Positions 27,127 through 37,400 of a DNA stretch of 64,000 nt are shown here, piece by piece (the stretch's first letter is position 1; the number at the start of each line of letters is the position of its first letter). The stretch spans positions 230,452-294,451 of the forward strand of contig JAIBCB010000005.1 in NCBI GenBank assembly GCA_019694355.1, in the 5' to 3' direction. Made by a program: the position numbers and the translations under genes. A model generated the notes under the pieces. It was not told the origin of the DNA and ran no database searches. It worked only from the letters and a program-made list of their open reading frames with translations. This DNA is from Pyrinomonadaceae bacterium (GTDB taxonomy: Bacteria > Acidobacteriota > Blastocatellia > Pyrinomonadales > Pyrinomonadaceae).

Positions 27127-28188
27127 TTGCGAAAAGCCCTCAAATATCTATTCGTCATCCTCTTAACGGCCGGATTCGTCTGGTATTTTGCCCGCAACCT
27201 CGATTGGGCAGAGGTTACGCAAAATGTGCGGAAAGCGAATATCTGGTATTTAGGTGCCGCGACCGCGATCATCTGTTTTGGCTATTTTCTGCGTTCGGTA
27301 CGTTGGCAAGTGCTTCTTAAGCCATTGACGCCGTCGAGAGTTCGCGACCTTTTCGCGACCACGACGGTCGGGTTTACGGCGATCTTTGTCGTTGGTCGTG
27401 CCGGTGAGATCTTGAGGCCGATGTGGCTGCCGATGCTCGACAAGCGTATCCGCCCGAGCTATGCGTTGATCACGATCGGCGTCGAACGTGTATTCGATCT
27501 TGCATCCCTCATCTGTTTCTTTAGCGTTAGCCTGATCTGGTTCCAAACTCGTGCAGGCCACGAAGCGGAATACGCCTATATTCGGCTTGTCGGCAATCTG
27601 ATGGCGCTCGGCGCCGTCTCGTTCATCGTTTTTCTGCTGATCTACTCGTGGCGCAGCGAACCGCTCATCAATTGGTTTGCCGCGTTCACCGACCGCAAAT
27701 TCATTCCGAAACGCGTGCGTTCACTCGGCCTCGGACTGATGCAGCAGCTCGCGACGTCATTGAAAGTGATGACGAATGCACGCGAGATCTTTTGGGTCAC
27801 GCTCTGGACGATCGCACTTTGGCTGGCGATCTCGATACCGACCTGGCTCGTTCTAATGGCTTTCGGACTGCCGCTGACCTTCGTCGATTCGATCTTCGTT
27901 ATGGGCGTCGCATCGATGGGTTCGCTCGTGCCGACACCGGGCGGCGCGGCCGGTGCATTTCACGCGGCGACCGCCGGCAGCCTGATCCTCCTCGGCATCG
28001 GACACGAAGATGCAGCGGCCGTCTCGATCCTAATGCACCTTGTTTACTTTGCTCCGGCGGTCATTTTCGGTTTATATTATCTCGTCCACGGTGATATTAG
28101 CGTCGCAGGCTTTCGGCGTCTGCTTTCGAGCGAAAATGCTGAACGCGAGATCGAATCTGATTCACCGGACTTCGAACCGCAGCCGTAA
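27127..28188 (+). CDS. Flippase-like membrane protein (UPF0104 / lysylphosphatidylglycerol synthase TM region)
   Basis: A 353-residue multispanning protein (about eight helices) with the family words ARNLDWAEVTQNVRKANIWYL at the start, TTVGFTAIFVVGRAGEILRPMWL and VPTPGGAAGAFHAATAGSLILLG. It belongs to the group that includes the flippase half of MprF; without the synthase half it may move a lipid across the membrane. The start is a TTG; I see no strong ribosome site. It reads divergently from the ECF sigma operon and is followed five bases later by nrdR, so probably co-transcribed. Confidence 0.85.
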   Translation: MRKALKYLFVILLTAGFVWYFARNLDWAEVTQNVRKANIWYLGAATAIICFGYFLRSVRWQVLLKPLTPSRVRDLFATTTVGFTAIFVVGRAGEILRPMWLPMLDKRIRPSYALITIGVERVFDLASLICFFSVSLIWFQTRAGHEAEYAYIRLVGNLMALGAVSFIVFLLIYSWRSEPLINWFAAFTDRKFIPKRVRSLGLGLMQQLATSLKVMTNAREIFWVTLWTIALWLAISIPTWLVLMAFGLPLTFVDSIFVMGVASMGSLVPTPGGAAGAFHAATAGSLILLGIGHEDAAAVSILMHLVYFAPAVIFGLYYLVHGDISVAGFRRLLSSENAEREIESDSPDFEPQP

Positions 28189-28193
28189 AATAA

Positions 28194-28691
28194 ATGCGTT
28201 GTCCATTTTGTGCACATCTTGAAGACAAGGTCGTTGATTCGCGCGAATCAAAGGACGGAGATTCGATCCGACGCCGTCGCGAGTGTCTGCAATGCGCGAG
28301 GCGTTTCACATCTTACGAACGCATTGACGAGATACCGTATATGGTCGTCAAGAAGGACGGCAAACGCGAGCACTTTTATCGCGATAAGCTGATCGCCGGA
28401 CTTTTGAAGGCGGCGGAAAAACGCCCGATCTCGACAACGCAGCTCGAAACGATCGCCGACGAGGTCGAGAAGTTCGTTCAGGATGCTCCCGACAGGGAAT
28501 TTTCGACGACCGACATCGGCAAGCTGATCATGCGCCGTCTGAAGACGCTCGACAAGGTCGCCTATGTAAGGTTTGCGTCTGTCTATCTCGAGTTTGCGGA
28601 TGTTTCAGAATTCTTGACGGAGTTGAAGCAGCTTGTCGGGGCAAGTGTTCCGGCGGGCAAAAAGACCAAGAAAAACAGCAAAAAGAACTGA
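28194..28691 (+). CDS. nrdR: Transcriptional repressor NrdR
   Basis: A 165-residue regulator with the N-terminal zinc ribbon (MRCPFCAH ... CLQCARRFTSYE) and an ATP-cone domain (VVKKDGKREHFYRDKLIAGLLKAAEKRPIS). NrdR binds (d)ATP and represses ribonucleotide reductase genes through NrdR boxes. The usual length is 150-165. No nrd genes lie in the window; target boxes are elsewhere. A lysine/asparagine-rich tail (KKTKKNSKKN) ends it. The YifB/ComM gene starts seven bases later. Confidence 0.95.
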   Translation: MRCPFCAHLEDKVVDSRESKDGDSIRRRRECLQCARRFTSYERIDEIPYMVVKKDGKREHFYRDKLIAGLLKAAEKRPISTTQLETIADEVEKFVQDAPDREFSTTDIGKLIMRRLKTLDKVAYVRFASVYLEFADVSEFLTELKQLVGASVPAGKKTKKNSKKN

Positions 28692-28697
28692 TCTCCT

Positions 28698-30260
28698 ATG
28701 GTGTTTCGCACTCAGTCGGCGGCGGTGTACGGCATCGACGCTTTGCTGGTCGATATTGAAGTCAATATCCGTCCCGCAGCCGAAAACGACATTTCTCCGA
28801 ACATTATCATCGTCGGCCTTCCCGACACCGCGGTTCGCGAATCCCGCGAGCGCATTCGTGCTGCGATACAGAACTCCGGCTTCTTTTTTCCTGTAAGCAA
28901 AGTTACCGTAAATCTCGCTCCCGCCGATCTTCGCAAAGAAGGCGCGAGTTTTGACCTGCCGACCGCTCTCGGCATTCTCGGTGCGAACGGCGACCTCACG
29001 AACGGCCAGGAGATGGACTCTGTGATGGCGATCGGCGAGCTATCGCTCGATGGCCGCGTTCGTCCCGTGCGTGGAGCACTTTCGATCGCTCTTGCCGCAC
29101 GCGAAAACAAAATAAAGCACCTGATCGTGCCGGAAGAGAACGGCTTCGAGGCTGCGGTCGTTCAGGGCGTTGCGGTCTATCCTGTAGCCGACCTTCGAAC
29201 TGCGGTCGAAGTTTGCCGCGAGCTTGAATTCGGCGCCGCAAAACGCGTCCGTCCGCTCGAACTTGATCCAGACGCGCTAAGTACCGCAACGTCCGACTAC
29301 GGCGTTGATTTTTCAGAGGTCCGCGGGCAAAAGACCGCAAAGCGTGCACTAGAGATCGCGAGTGCGGGCGGCCACAACATTCTTTTCATAGGTCCGCCGG
29401 GATCGGGAAAGACGATGCTCGCACGCCGACTGCCGACGATCCTGCCGCCGCTCGAATTTGAAGAGGCCCTCGAGATCACGAAGATCCATTCGGTCGCGGG
29501 CCTGACAGGACGCAGCGGCCTCGTGACCGAGCGTCCGTTCAAATCGCCGCATCATACCGTTAGCCAGGCCGGACTTGTCGGCGGCGGTTCCGTGCCAAAA
29601 CCCGGCGAGGTCAGCCTCGCGCACCTCGGCGTCCTTTTCCTCGACGAACTTCCCGAATTCGACCGAAGCGCGCTTGAAGTTCTGCGTCAGCCGATGGAAG
29701 ACAAGAACGTGACGATCTCTCGTGCGGCATCTTCGCTGACGTTTCCGGCGAATTTCACGCTCGTTGCGTCGATGAATCCGTGCCCTTGCGGATATTTCGG
29801 CTCGTCGCGTGAATGTAAATGTTCGCCGCTGCAGATACAGCGTTACGTTGGACGTGTAAGCGGCCCTTTGATGGATCGCATCGACATTCACATCGACGTC
29901 CCAAGCGTGAAATTCGAAGAACTTCGAGGCAAGACGACGGAAGTGAGCGAAAGCTCTGCCGAGGTTCGCGATCGCGTCATCAAGGCTCGTACGATTCAGC
30001 TGAAGCGTTTTGCCGGCAAGACGTTCTCGAACTCTGCGATGGCTCCGCGTCAGATCCGTGAATTCTGTGCGATCGATTCCGATGCCGAGGCCCTTCTCGA
30101 AAAAGCGATGCAGCGGCAAGGGCTTTCCGCACGTGCACACGACCGCATCCTAAAGGTCGCCCGCACCATCGCCGATCTCGCCGGCGAACCCGACATCGCC
30201 GCCGCGCACCTTTCAGAAGCCATCAATTACCGCTCCCTCGACCGAAACTACTGGGCGTAA
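28698..30260 (+). CDS. comM: YifB/ComM-family Mg-chelatase-like AAA+ ATPase
   Basis: 520 residues: an N-terminal ChlI-like domain ([26 protein letters not shown]), a central AAA+ module with P-loop GPPGSGKTM and Walker [10 protein letters not shown], the zinc-binding-like stretch [18 protein letters not shown], and the C-terminal helical domain ([21 protein letters not shown]). In naturally competent bacteria ComM helps branch migration of incoming DNA; elsewhere its role is open. It lies directly after nrdR. The family is certain, the exact role is not. Confidence 0.92.
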   Translation: MVFRTQSAAVYGIDALLVDIEVNIRPAAENDISPNIIIVGLPDTAVRESRERIRAAIQNSGFFFPVSKVTVNLAPADLRKEGASFDLPTALGILGANGDLTNGQEMDSVMAIGELSLDGRVRPVRGALSIALAARENKIKHLIVPEENGFEAAVVQGVAVYPVADLRTAVEVCRELEFGAAKRVRPLELDPDALSTATSDYGVDFSEVRGQKTAKRALEIASAGGHNILFIGPPGSGKTMLARRLPTILPPLEFEEALEITKIHSVAGLTGRSGLVTERPFKSPHHTVSQAGLVGGGSVPKPGEVSLAHLGVLFLDELPEFDRSALEVLRQPMEDKNVTISRAASSLTFPANFTLVASMNPCPCGYFGSSRECKCSPLQIQRYVGRVSGPLMDRIDIHIDVPSVKFEELRGKTTEVSESSAEVRDRVIKARTIQLKRFAGKTFSNSAMAPRQIREFCAIDSDAEALLEKAMQRQGLSARAHDRILKVARTIADLAGEPDIAAAHLSEAINYRSLDRNYWA

Positions 30261-30755
30261 GCTAAAGACCGGGGCAATTCGGAGGGACTCTCGAGAAATA
30301 CCGCTTGACACATATGATACATTCGTAGAGGGGGTATAAATATACGTTGTATGCCTGATCCGGCTTTCCAGCCCCTGCATTCGTGGACGCTCAATCGAAC
30401 CCCGACCGCATTGCCAAGGGGCAAGCCCAGAAGAATGTGGTCTGATTTTTTTTTGCGAAATTCTGGGACAAATCGTGTAAGTGACTGATAATACATCACT
30501 TATTTGTCCCAAGAGCTGTCCCACGAGCGTCTTGGCTGGGACAAAAGACGGCAAGCCGCCTCCGCATTCGTGGCAACTATCTGGCGGCTTGCCGCAGCAC
30601 AGTGCGGTCGGGCTTGCCCGACCGGCACTCGCCTTGGGAATATATCGGAGCGTGCGAAGCACGCGACAGAGGCATGTCGGCGGCAAGCCGCCTCTAGGAT
30701 TCTTGAGTTGGCTAGGGACGGTCGGGCTTGCCCGACCGTACTGCGATAGGGCAAA
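30261..30755. repeat. Degenerate palindrome-rich non-coding region before the tandem array
   Basis: No gene. Worn copies of the array words are seen: GCGGC-tt-GCCGC near 30583, CGGTCGGGC-tt-GCCCGACCG at 30605-30624 and again around 30719, GCGTGC-gaa-GCACGC near 30653, and GGCGGC-aa-GCCGCC near 30684. The loop is TT here and AA in the array, so the same hairpin occurs in both orientations. Also here is the GGGACAAAT hairpin described separately. Confidence 0.75.
30465..30510. repeat. Long imperfect hairpin with GGGACAAAT arms
   Basis: GGGACAAAT (30465-30473) pairs with ATTTGTCCC (30502-30510). Inside it AAGTGA (30479-30484) pairs with TCACTT (30496-30501). A further TGTCCC...GGGACA pair follows at about 30517-30543. 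It may be the remnant of a miniature transposable element; no transposase is nearby. Confidence 0.6.
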
Positions 30756-31487
30756 CCCAGAAGATGTCTAGGTCTTGTCGGCGGCGATGCCTTAGTCCCC
30801 GTAGGGGACGCGTGAATGTAGCCCAGGGTAAGCCGCTTCGGCCGCAACCCTGGGTAACGATGCCCAAATAATGCTGGAGCGTGCGAAGCACGCGACAAGA
30901 AGAAGTCGGCGGCAAGCCGCCTCCAGGAGTCTGATCTGGCTAGGGACGGTCGGGCAAGCCCGACCGCACTGCGAAGGGGCATAGCCCAGAAGATGTTCTC
31001 AGCTTGTGGCGCCAATGCCTTAGTCCCCGTAGGGGACGCGTGAATGTAGCCCAGGGTAAGGCCGCTTCGGCCGCAACCCTGGGTAACGATGCCCAAATAA
31101 TGCTGGAGCGTGCGAAGCACGCGACAAGTGGACCGATCTTGTCGGCGGCAAGCCGCCTCCAGAATGGTCCGTGAACGCTCAACGGTCGGGCAAGCCCGAC
31201 CGCACTGCGAAAGGGCAAGCCCAGAAGATATTCTCAGCTTGTGGCGCCAATGCCTTAGTCCCCGTAGGGGACGCATGAATGTAGCCCAGGGTAAGGCCGC
31301 TTCGGCCGCAACCCTGGGTAACGATGCCCAAATAATGCTGGAGCGTGCGAAGCACGCGACAAATGGACCGATCTTGTCGGCGGCAAGCCGCCTCCAGAAT
31401 GGTCCGTGAACGCTCAACGGTCGGGCAAGCCCGACCGCACTGCGAAAGGGCAAGCCCAGAAGATGTCTAGGTCTTGTCGGCGGCAAT
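30756..31487. repeat. Tandem array, three units of about 235 bp, each made of five hairpins
   Basis: Units begin at 30756, 30985, 31220 and, as a 30-base stub, 31455, giving periods of 229, 235 and 235. In unit 2 the hairpins are: GTCCCC-gta-GGGGAC (31023-31037); a nested one with outer arms CCCAGGGT/ACCCTGGG and inner GGCCG-ctt-CGGCC (31050-31083); GCGTGC-gaa-GCACGC (31108-31122); GGCGGC-aa-GCCGCC (31144-31157); CGGTCGGGC-aa-GCCCGACCG (31183-31202). All arms are perfect. The first unit and the terminal stub share an identical 30-base head that differs from the head of units 2 and 3. A 328-codon frame crosses the array on the minus strand but changes repeat frame from unit to unit (235 is not a multiple of three), so it is not a gene. 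Confidence 0.9.
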
Positions 31488-31566
31488 ACACCGTTTGGGG
31501 AGACTCGGACTCGAAAGGGACTGAAAACCTGAGTAAGCTGTTATAGAATGGATATTTGACCGAAGG

Positions 31567-32628
31567 ATGAAGCCATTTAAAGTCCGCAATATAGACATCG
31601 ATCCGCCGCTGATACTCTCGCCGATGGCGGGCGTGACGGATTACACGTTCCGGCGTTTGATAAAGCGTCGCGGCGGCGTTGGGCTTGTTGTGTCTGAATT
31701 CATCTCGGTCGAGGGATTGACGCGCGGTAACCCAAAATCGAAGCGCCAGATGCATTTCGACGAGGAAGAACGGCCGTTCGCGGTCCAGATCTTCGGCGGA
31801 AGGCCGGAGCGTATGGCGATGGGAGCCGAAATGGCCGAGGAGGTCGGTGCCGACATCCTCGACGTGAATTGCGGCTGTCCGGCGCCGAAGGTCGTGCGAA
31901 ACGGCGGCGGCTCGGGGCTCTTGCGCGAACCAAAGCAGCTCGAGCTCATTCTTCGTGAGATCAAACGCTCGATCTCGATCCCGCTCACGCTAAAGGTGCG
32001 AACCGGCTATTCGGAATCGACGATAAATGTCGTTGAGATCGCGAAGATGGCGGAGCAATGCGGCGTCGAACACATACAGGTTCATGGCCGCACACGCGAA
32101 CAAGGTTATAAGGGCCTCGCAAATTGGGACAGGATCCGCGAAGTGAAAGAGGCGGTCTCGATCCCTGTTTCGGGCAACGGCGACATCACGTCGATCGAAT
32201 ACGGAATGAAGAAATGGCAGGAGACGGGCGTTGACGGAATCCTCATCGGCCGCGGTGCGATGCAGAATCCGTGGATATTCCGCCAGTTCGCAGATGTGAT
32301 CGCAGGCCGCGAACCTTACCAGCCGGACGTGGAAGAAAAGAAGTCGGTCCTGCTCGAATTCTTCGGGATGTGCCGCGAGGAGATGCCCGAGATCGTCGCT
32401 CTCGGCAAGATGAAACAGCTGGCCGGGCAATTCACAAAAGGCTTGCCGGGAGGAGCTCAATTTCGCCAAACGCTGTATCATTCGCACTCGGCGGATGAGA
32501 TCCTCGGCAATATCACGACGTATTTCGAAATTCTGCGTCGAGGAGAAATGTTTGGCGACGGACGTATCGAAAAGGATGAGCCGCCGCAGATGGAATCTTG
32601 TTCAGCAGGTGCGTTCTATGGACTTTAG
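31567..32628 (+). CDS. dusB: tRNA-dihydrouridine synthase B
   Basis: 353 residues with the Dus signatures LSPMAGVTDYTFRRL, QIFGGRPE, DVNCGCPAPKVVRNGGGSGLL (catalytic Cys in NCGCP), KVRTGY, VHGRTREQGYKG and ISGNGDI-like VSGNGDITS. It is an FMN enzyme that reduces uridines of the tRNA D-loop. Fits NifR3/DusB. It begins right after the palindrome array; the following small exported protein starts inside its last codons. Confidence 0.93.
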   Translation: MKPFKVRNIDIDPPLILSPMAGVTDYTFRRLIKRRGGVGLVVSEFISVEGLTRGNPKSKRQMHFDEEERPFAVQIFGGRPERMAMGAEMAEEVGADILDVNCGCPAPKVVRNGGGSGLLREPKQLELILREIKRSISIPLTLKVRTGYSESTINVVEIAKMAEQCGVEHIQVHGRTREQGYKGLANWDRIREVKEAVSIPVSGNGDITSIEYGMKKWQETGVDGILIGRGAMQNPWIFRQFADVIAGREPYQPDVEEKKSVLLEFFGMCREEMPEIVALGKMKQLAGQFTKGLPGGAQFRQTLYHSHSADEILGNITTYFEILRRGEMFGDGRIEKDEPPQMESCSAGAFYGL

Positions 32629-33118
32629 AGAGATGAGACCGAAAGCATTCACGACGGCCGCCTTTGCGATATTGATCACGATCGCCGGCCTTGCGCCATC
32701 AGCCTCGGCGCAGGTGTCACAGCCGAAGCCGGCTGCGACGCCTGCGCCGTCAAGCGAACCCGGCCCGATCAGGTCGTCTCCGGCGTATGCGGAGGCTTTG
32801 CTTCGCAAGACCGAGCTGGAATCTGATCTGCTCTCGTTTGCTGAAGATTATACCGACCAGAACCCGAGGGTGATCGACGCGCGATTCGAACTTGCGACGC
32901 TCTCAAAGGATATCGACCGCCTGTTCGCCGTACGGCCGGATGATGTCGCAAAACTTACGCTCGCTCTCGGTAAACTGATCGTCCGCCGTGCCGAGATCGA
33001 GACCGAATTGAATCGCCTGCTTCGATCATACAAACCTGATCATCCTCAGGTGGTTCGTGCACGTAAAAAGGCAGAGCTTTATCGCGACGCATTGAAGGAC
33101 ATTCTTGGCAGTAAGTGA
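32618..33118 (+). CDS. Small exported protein with two coiled-coil repeats, 166 aa
   Basis: The ATG at 32618 overlaps dusB by 11 bases and has AGGTG upstream; an ATG at 32633 is an alternative. The signal peptide ends near SASAQ, followed by a proline/alanine linker. The rest has two similar segments: LESDLLSFAEDYTDQNPRVIDARFEL and IETELNRLLRSYKPDHPQVVRARKKA. Each resembles the 'Y...HP.V..A...L' coiled-coil motif of Wzz/chain-length-determinant proteins. No membrane helix besides the signal. Function unknown; translationally linked to dusB. Confidence 0.7.
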   Translation: MDFREMRPKAFTTAAFAILITIAGLAPSASAQVSQPKPAATPAPSSEPGPIRSSPAYAEALLRKTELESDLLSFAEDYTDQNPRVIDARFELATLSKDIDRLFAVRPDDVAKLTLALGKLIVRRAEIETELNRLLRSYKPDHPQVVRARKKAELYRDALKDILGSK

Positions 33119-33136
33119 GCGGGCGCGAAAAAGAAA

Positions 33137-33170
33137 CCGCGAATTCACGAAATAATTCGTCAATCCGCGG
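33137..33170. terminator. Probable bidirectional terminator, CGAATTCACGAA type
   Basis: A hairpin with outer arms CCGCG/CGCGG and inner ACGAA/TTCGT sits between two convergent genes. Flanking A-rich sequence on the left gives a T-tract on the minus strand (AAAAAGAAA at about 33128-33136). Confidence 0.6.
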
Positions 33171-33196
33171 AGTATTCTTAGCGTCGGTTAGGCCTG

Positions 33197-34252
33197 TTAG
33201 TTCGAACCCTTGGTCTCTTTTCGCTCGTCGGCGTAAAGGAGCGGTGAAACGATCGGACGGTAGGTTTCGTTGATCTTGATATATGCGTTGGTTCGCAGAT
33301 CGGTCATAAACTTCTTCTGAGCGTCGGGGCCCTTTTCCTGAAGGATCGCAAGGCGAACAGCGTTCTCATCAAAGGTCGATTCTGAACCGGCAGCTTCGCG
33401 GGCATCAATGCGAAGAATTACGATGCCCATCTTCTGAACCTCGAAAGGCAGTGTGTAATCGCCCGGTTTTACGCCTTCGATCGGTTTCTTGATGACGTCG
33501 GTCAATGTGTTGACGGCCACCTTCTCGGCCTTGCCGGTACCGTCGGTAACGATAGGGGCGTCCGAGTTCGCCTTGGCTAGTGCGTCGAAGTTTGCGCCTT
33601 TCTTGAGCTCGTCGTAGATCTCCTTCGCCTTTGCTCGGACGGCTGCCTCGTCACGGCCCGCAAAGCCAAGATAGATCTCGCTGTAGGAGACAGTTTCGGG
33701 CTTTATGAACTTTGCCTTGTGCGCTTCGAAGTATTTCTTGAGCTCTTCGGGCGTCGCTTCCCAGAAGACCTTCTTCTGGACAAGCTCTTGAATGACCTTG
33801 TCGCGAGTTGCCTGGGTCCGCCAGTTCTCTTTGACCTCATCCGGCTCAAAACCTTGCGAACGCATCATCTGGTATAGAGCGTCGATGGTCTTCAAGTTAT
33901 TGTCCTTCATTATCTGGACGAAACGGGCGTTGATGTCAGCGTCGATCTGCGAATCGAGCCCGACTTCCTTTGCCTTCTGCATCAGCAGTTCCTCGTTGAT
34001 TAGGTTAGCGATCAGTTCGCCTTCCTTCTCGTCAACGAGGCGTTTGGCTTCTTCTGGCGTCTTGCCGTCTTTGACATACGAAGCGACCAGATCCTTCTTG
34101 ACGCTTCGGATACGAGAGAGCGTTATGACGCTGTCGTTTACGACCGCAACGACCTCGTCAACGACGCGAGTTGCCGTCTCTTGAGCGATGGCAACTGTTC
34201 CAAGAGCGACGATCGTGAGGCCGGTGAGCAGAATGCTTCTTAAATACTTCAT
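33197..34252 (-). CDS. SurA-like periplasmic peptidyl-prolyl isomerase/chaperone
   Basis: 351 residues: signal peptide, then SurA_N (VVDEVVAVVNDSVITLSRIRSVKK ... LIANLINEELLMQKAKEVGLD) and a parvulin-like region (VSYSEIYLGFAGRDEAAVRAKAKEIYDELKKGANFDALAKANSDAPI) that is weakly conserved. SurA-type chaperones guide outer-membrane proteins through the periplasm. It lies 152 bases downstream of mfd on the same strand. Confidence 0.85.
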   Translation of the reverse strand: MKYLRSILLTGLTIVALGTVAIAQETATRVVDEVVAVVNDSVITLSRIRSVKKDLVASYVKDGKTPEEAKRLVDEKEGELIANLINEELLMQKAKEVGLDSQIDADINARFVQIMKDNNLKTIDALYQMMRSQGFEPDEVKENWRTQATRDKVIQELVQKKVFWEATPEELKKYFEAHKAKFIKPETVSYSEIYLGFAGRDEAAVRAKAKEIYDELKKGANFDALAKANSDAPIVTDGTGKAEKVAVNTLTDVIKKPIEGVKPGDYTLPFEVQKMGIVILRIDAREAAGSESTFDENAVRLAILQEKGPDAQKKFMTDLRTNAYIKINETYRPIVSPLLYADERKETKGSN

Positions 34253-34404
34253 TTTGATAATCTTAGGCCAAAACCTTTTTGCACAAAAGAAAGGTTATAG
34301 CCTTACGTGGCCGGATTTGCAAACCGGATCATTGGATGCCGCGACGAGCCGGTTGGTTTTATCCAAATACAGAGGAATTTTGCACCAGGCCGTCACAATG
34401 TAAC

Positions 34405-37400
34405 TTAAGCAGCAAGGTCGGTTAGCGTGTTTATCGCCGTTACGATCGCAGTCTTCTCCGGATCTGACGGCGTTCGAAAAATGCCGTTCGGCGAAAAACT
34501 CGTTCCTTCAACTTCGTCGAGGATCCGAAGCAGCTTATCGGGCGCGACACGGCTGGACTCACCAAACTTGATCGCAATGGCACCGCCAGCCTTCTCGATC
34601 GAAACTACGCGAAGGCCTTCCGCAAGTTGACGCAGCCGCCCATATTCGAGGAGGTTTTCGACCTCGTGCGGCAAACGGCCGTATCGGTCTTCGATCTCGC
34701 CGCGGATGGCATCAAGAGCCTCGGCAGAATCTGCCGATGCGATCCGCTTGTAGGTACGCAAACGCTGCGATGCCTCTTGAATGTATGCCTTCGGTATCGA
34801 GACATCTACGCCAAGATTGATAGAAACACCGACCTCATCGGCGACTTCCTCGCCTTTCATTTCGGCGATCGTTCGCTCGAGCATCTTGGTGTAAAGATCG
34901 AAACCTAGTGCGTCGAGATGACCCGATTGCTGGCCGCCGAGAATGTTTCCGGCGCCGCGAAGTTCAAGGTCGAGTGCCGCGAGGCGGAAGCCCGCACCAA
35001 GGTCCGAAAATTCGCGGATCGCTGAAAGTCGTCGCCGAGCGATCGGCGTGAGTTCAAGCTCGCTAGGGATCAGAAGGTATGCGTAGGCACGGCGGTTCGA
35101 GCGGCCAACGCGGCCTCGGAGCTGATAAAGCTGAGAAAGGCCGTAATTGTCAGCACGATTGATGATGATCGTATTTGCCCGAGGAATGTCGATGCCGTTC
35201 TCGATGATGGTCGTTGCTACGAGCACATCGTACTTGTAGTCTATGAAGTCAAGCATCACATTCTCCATCTCGGATTCGTTCATCTGGCCGTGGCCGATGG
35301 CGATGCGGGCTTCGGGGACGATCTTGCCGATCAATGCCGCGACGGACTCGATCGACTCGACTCTGTTGTGGATGAAGAAGACCTGGCCGTTCCTTGCAAG
35401 TTCGAGCTCGATCGCTGACCGAATGACGCTCTCCGAGAATTGAACGACCTGCGTGTTGATAGCGAGACGGTCTCGCGGAGGCGTTTCGATGACGGACATA
35501 TCGCGCATTCCGAGCAGCGACATATTCAACGTTCGAGGGATCGGCGTTGCAGAGAGCGTGAGCACATCGACCTTTTTCTTGAGCTGTTTTAGTTTTTCCT
35601 TATGGCCGACGCCGAACCGCTGTTCTTCATCAATGACGACGAGTCCGAGCTTCGGCATCTTGACGTCAGTTGAAAGGATCCGATGCGTACCGATCAGAAC
35701 GTCAACTTCGCCCTTCGATGCGCGTTCGACGACCGCCTTCTGCTCCCTGGCGGTGCGAAACCTCGACAGCAGCTCGATCTTGACAGGGAACGCCGCAAAT
35801 CTCTTCTTAAAGGTTTCGAAATGCTGGTACGCAAGCACAGTGGTCGGCGTTAAAACGGCAGTCTGTTTGCCGTCCATCACTGCCTTGAAAACGGCTCGCA
35901 TCGCAACCTCGGTCTTGCCGTATCCGACGTCGCCAATGATGAGCCGATCCATCGGCGATGCCGTTTCCATATCGCCTTTGACGTCTTCGATCGCACCGGC
36001 TTGATCGGCCGTCAGATCGTATGGGAAGGCGTCCTCAAACTCGATCTGCCATGGCATATCCGGAGGAAATGCGTGGCCTGTAACGAGTTTGCGTTCGGCG
36101 TAGAGCTTTAGGAGTTCGTCCGCCATATCACGCATCGCGCGTTTGGCCTTTGCCTTCGTCTTTTGCCAACCGATGCCGCCAAGGCGGTCGAGGGACGGCG
36201 CTGTTGCTTCGCCGGACGAATACCGCGAGATCAGGTCAGCGCGTTCGACCGGAACAAAAAGTTTTGCTTCGTCCGCATAGACGAGCAGCATAAATTCCCG
36301 TTCGCTGCCCTGCGTAGTGATCGTTTCGAGCCCCGCGAAACGGCCGATCCCATGATCGACGTGAACGACAAAATCACCCGGCTTAAGGTCGCGAAAATCA
36401 GAAATGAAAGCACCGAGCCGGCTCTTTCGTCGGCGTGTTTCGACCGGCTCAGCGGCCGTTGTTTCGCCAAATATGTCGGTCTCGGAAAGGAATGAAATAT
36501 CTTCTTCGGGTATCGAAAATCCGCCTGCGATATGCCCGACGCAGATGTCTCGGCCCTGAATACTTACGCCGTATTCAGCGAAGATCTCACTGAGACGCTC
36601 GGCCATTCCGGTCGTTTCGAGGACAAATTTAGTTGATGCCGGTGCCTTCTTAAGATCTGAGGTCAGAGAAGCGATGTCTCCAAGGTATTTCCGAGCGACC
36701 TGCGAACGGACCTCAACTTCCGCCGGCCTTTCACCACCGACGAAGAGAAAAGCAAGCTGTGAATCGCTTTCGATCGCTCCATCTATTTCGAACTCGGCAT
36801 CTGCGGCAGTATCGGTCTGTCCGAGGGCACGAAGTTCGACGCGCGATACGCCAGCGATCTTGTCTCGCAACTCGCCGAGGTCCAAAAACAGCTCTTTTGG
36901 CTCCAGAGCAATGTCGCCGTCCGAATCAACTGATCGAAATCTTGCCTCAAGATGTTCGGTCAGGATGCGTCCGGTCTTTTCGATCATTGCCGGCTCGTCA
37001 AAAATGAAAACAAAGTCGTCAAGATGGTCAAAAGCCGATGCCGTAAGCGGTTGGACGAGCGGGATCTGGTATTCCCAGCCGGAAAAATCTTCACCTTCTT
37101 TTGCGAAGGCCGTCCGATCAGAGAGGTTTCTTTGAAATTTCGCGTCGCGCCAACGAGCCTTCGCCGCTGCTGCCCATTCGCGAAAAGTGTTCGGTGAGGC
37201 AGATACTTCTCGCATCGGCGGGACGAGCATCTCTGCGATCGGTTCGATTGAACGCTGCGTCTCGGGATCAAAGGTTCGCATCGACTCGATCTCGTCGCCG
37301 AAAAACTCTACACGGATCGGATCTTCTGCAGCGGCGGGCCAAATATCGACAATGCCTCCGCGGAACGAATATTGACCTTGCCCCGCAACCGGATCTTCCA

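Noticed and set aside
30300..30345. Promoter-like TTGACA followed by TATAAA after comM
   Set aside because: The spacing is about 24 bases, too long for a sigma-70 promoter.
30500..31486. 328-codon minus-strand open frame across the repeat array
   Set aside because: It translates the same hairpins in changing frames from unit to unit, because the period of 235 is not a multiple of three; composition is that of repeats, not of a protein.
30261..31566. CRISPR array
   Set aside because: The repeats are about 235 bp and tandem, made of hairpins, without spacer structure, and no cas genes are nearby.
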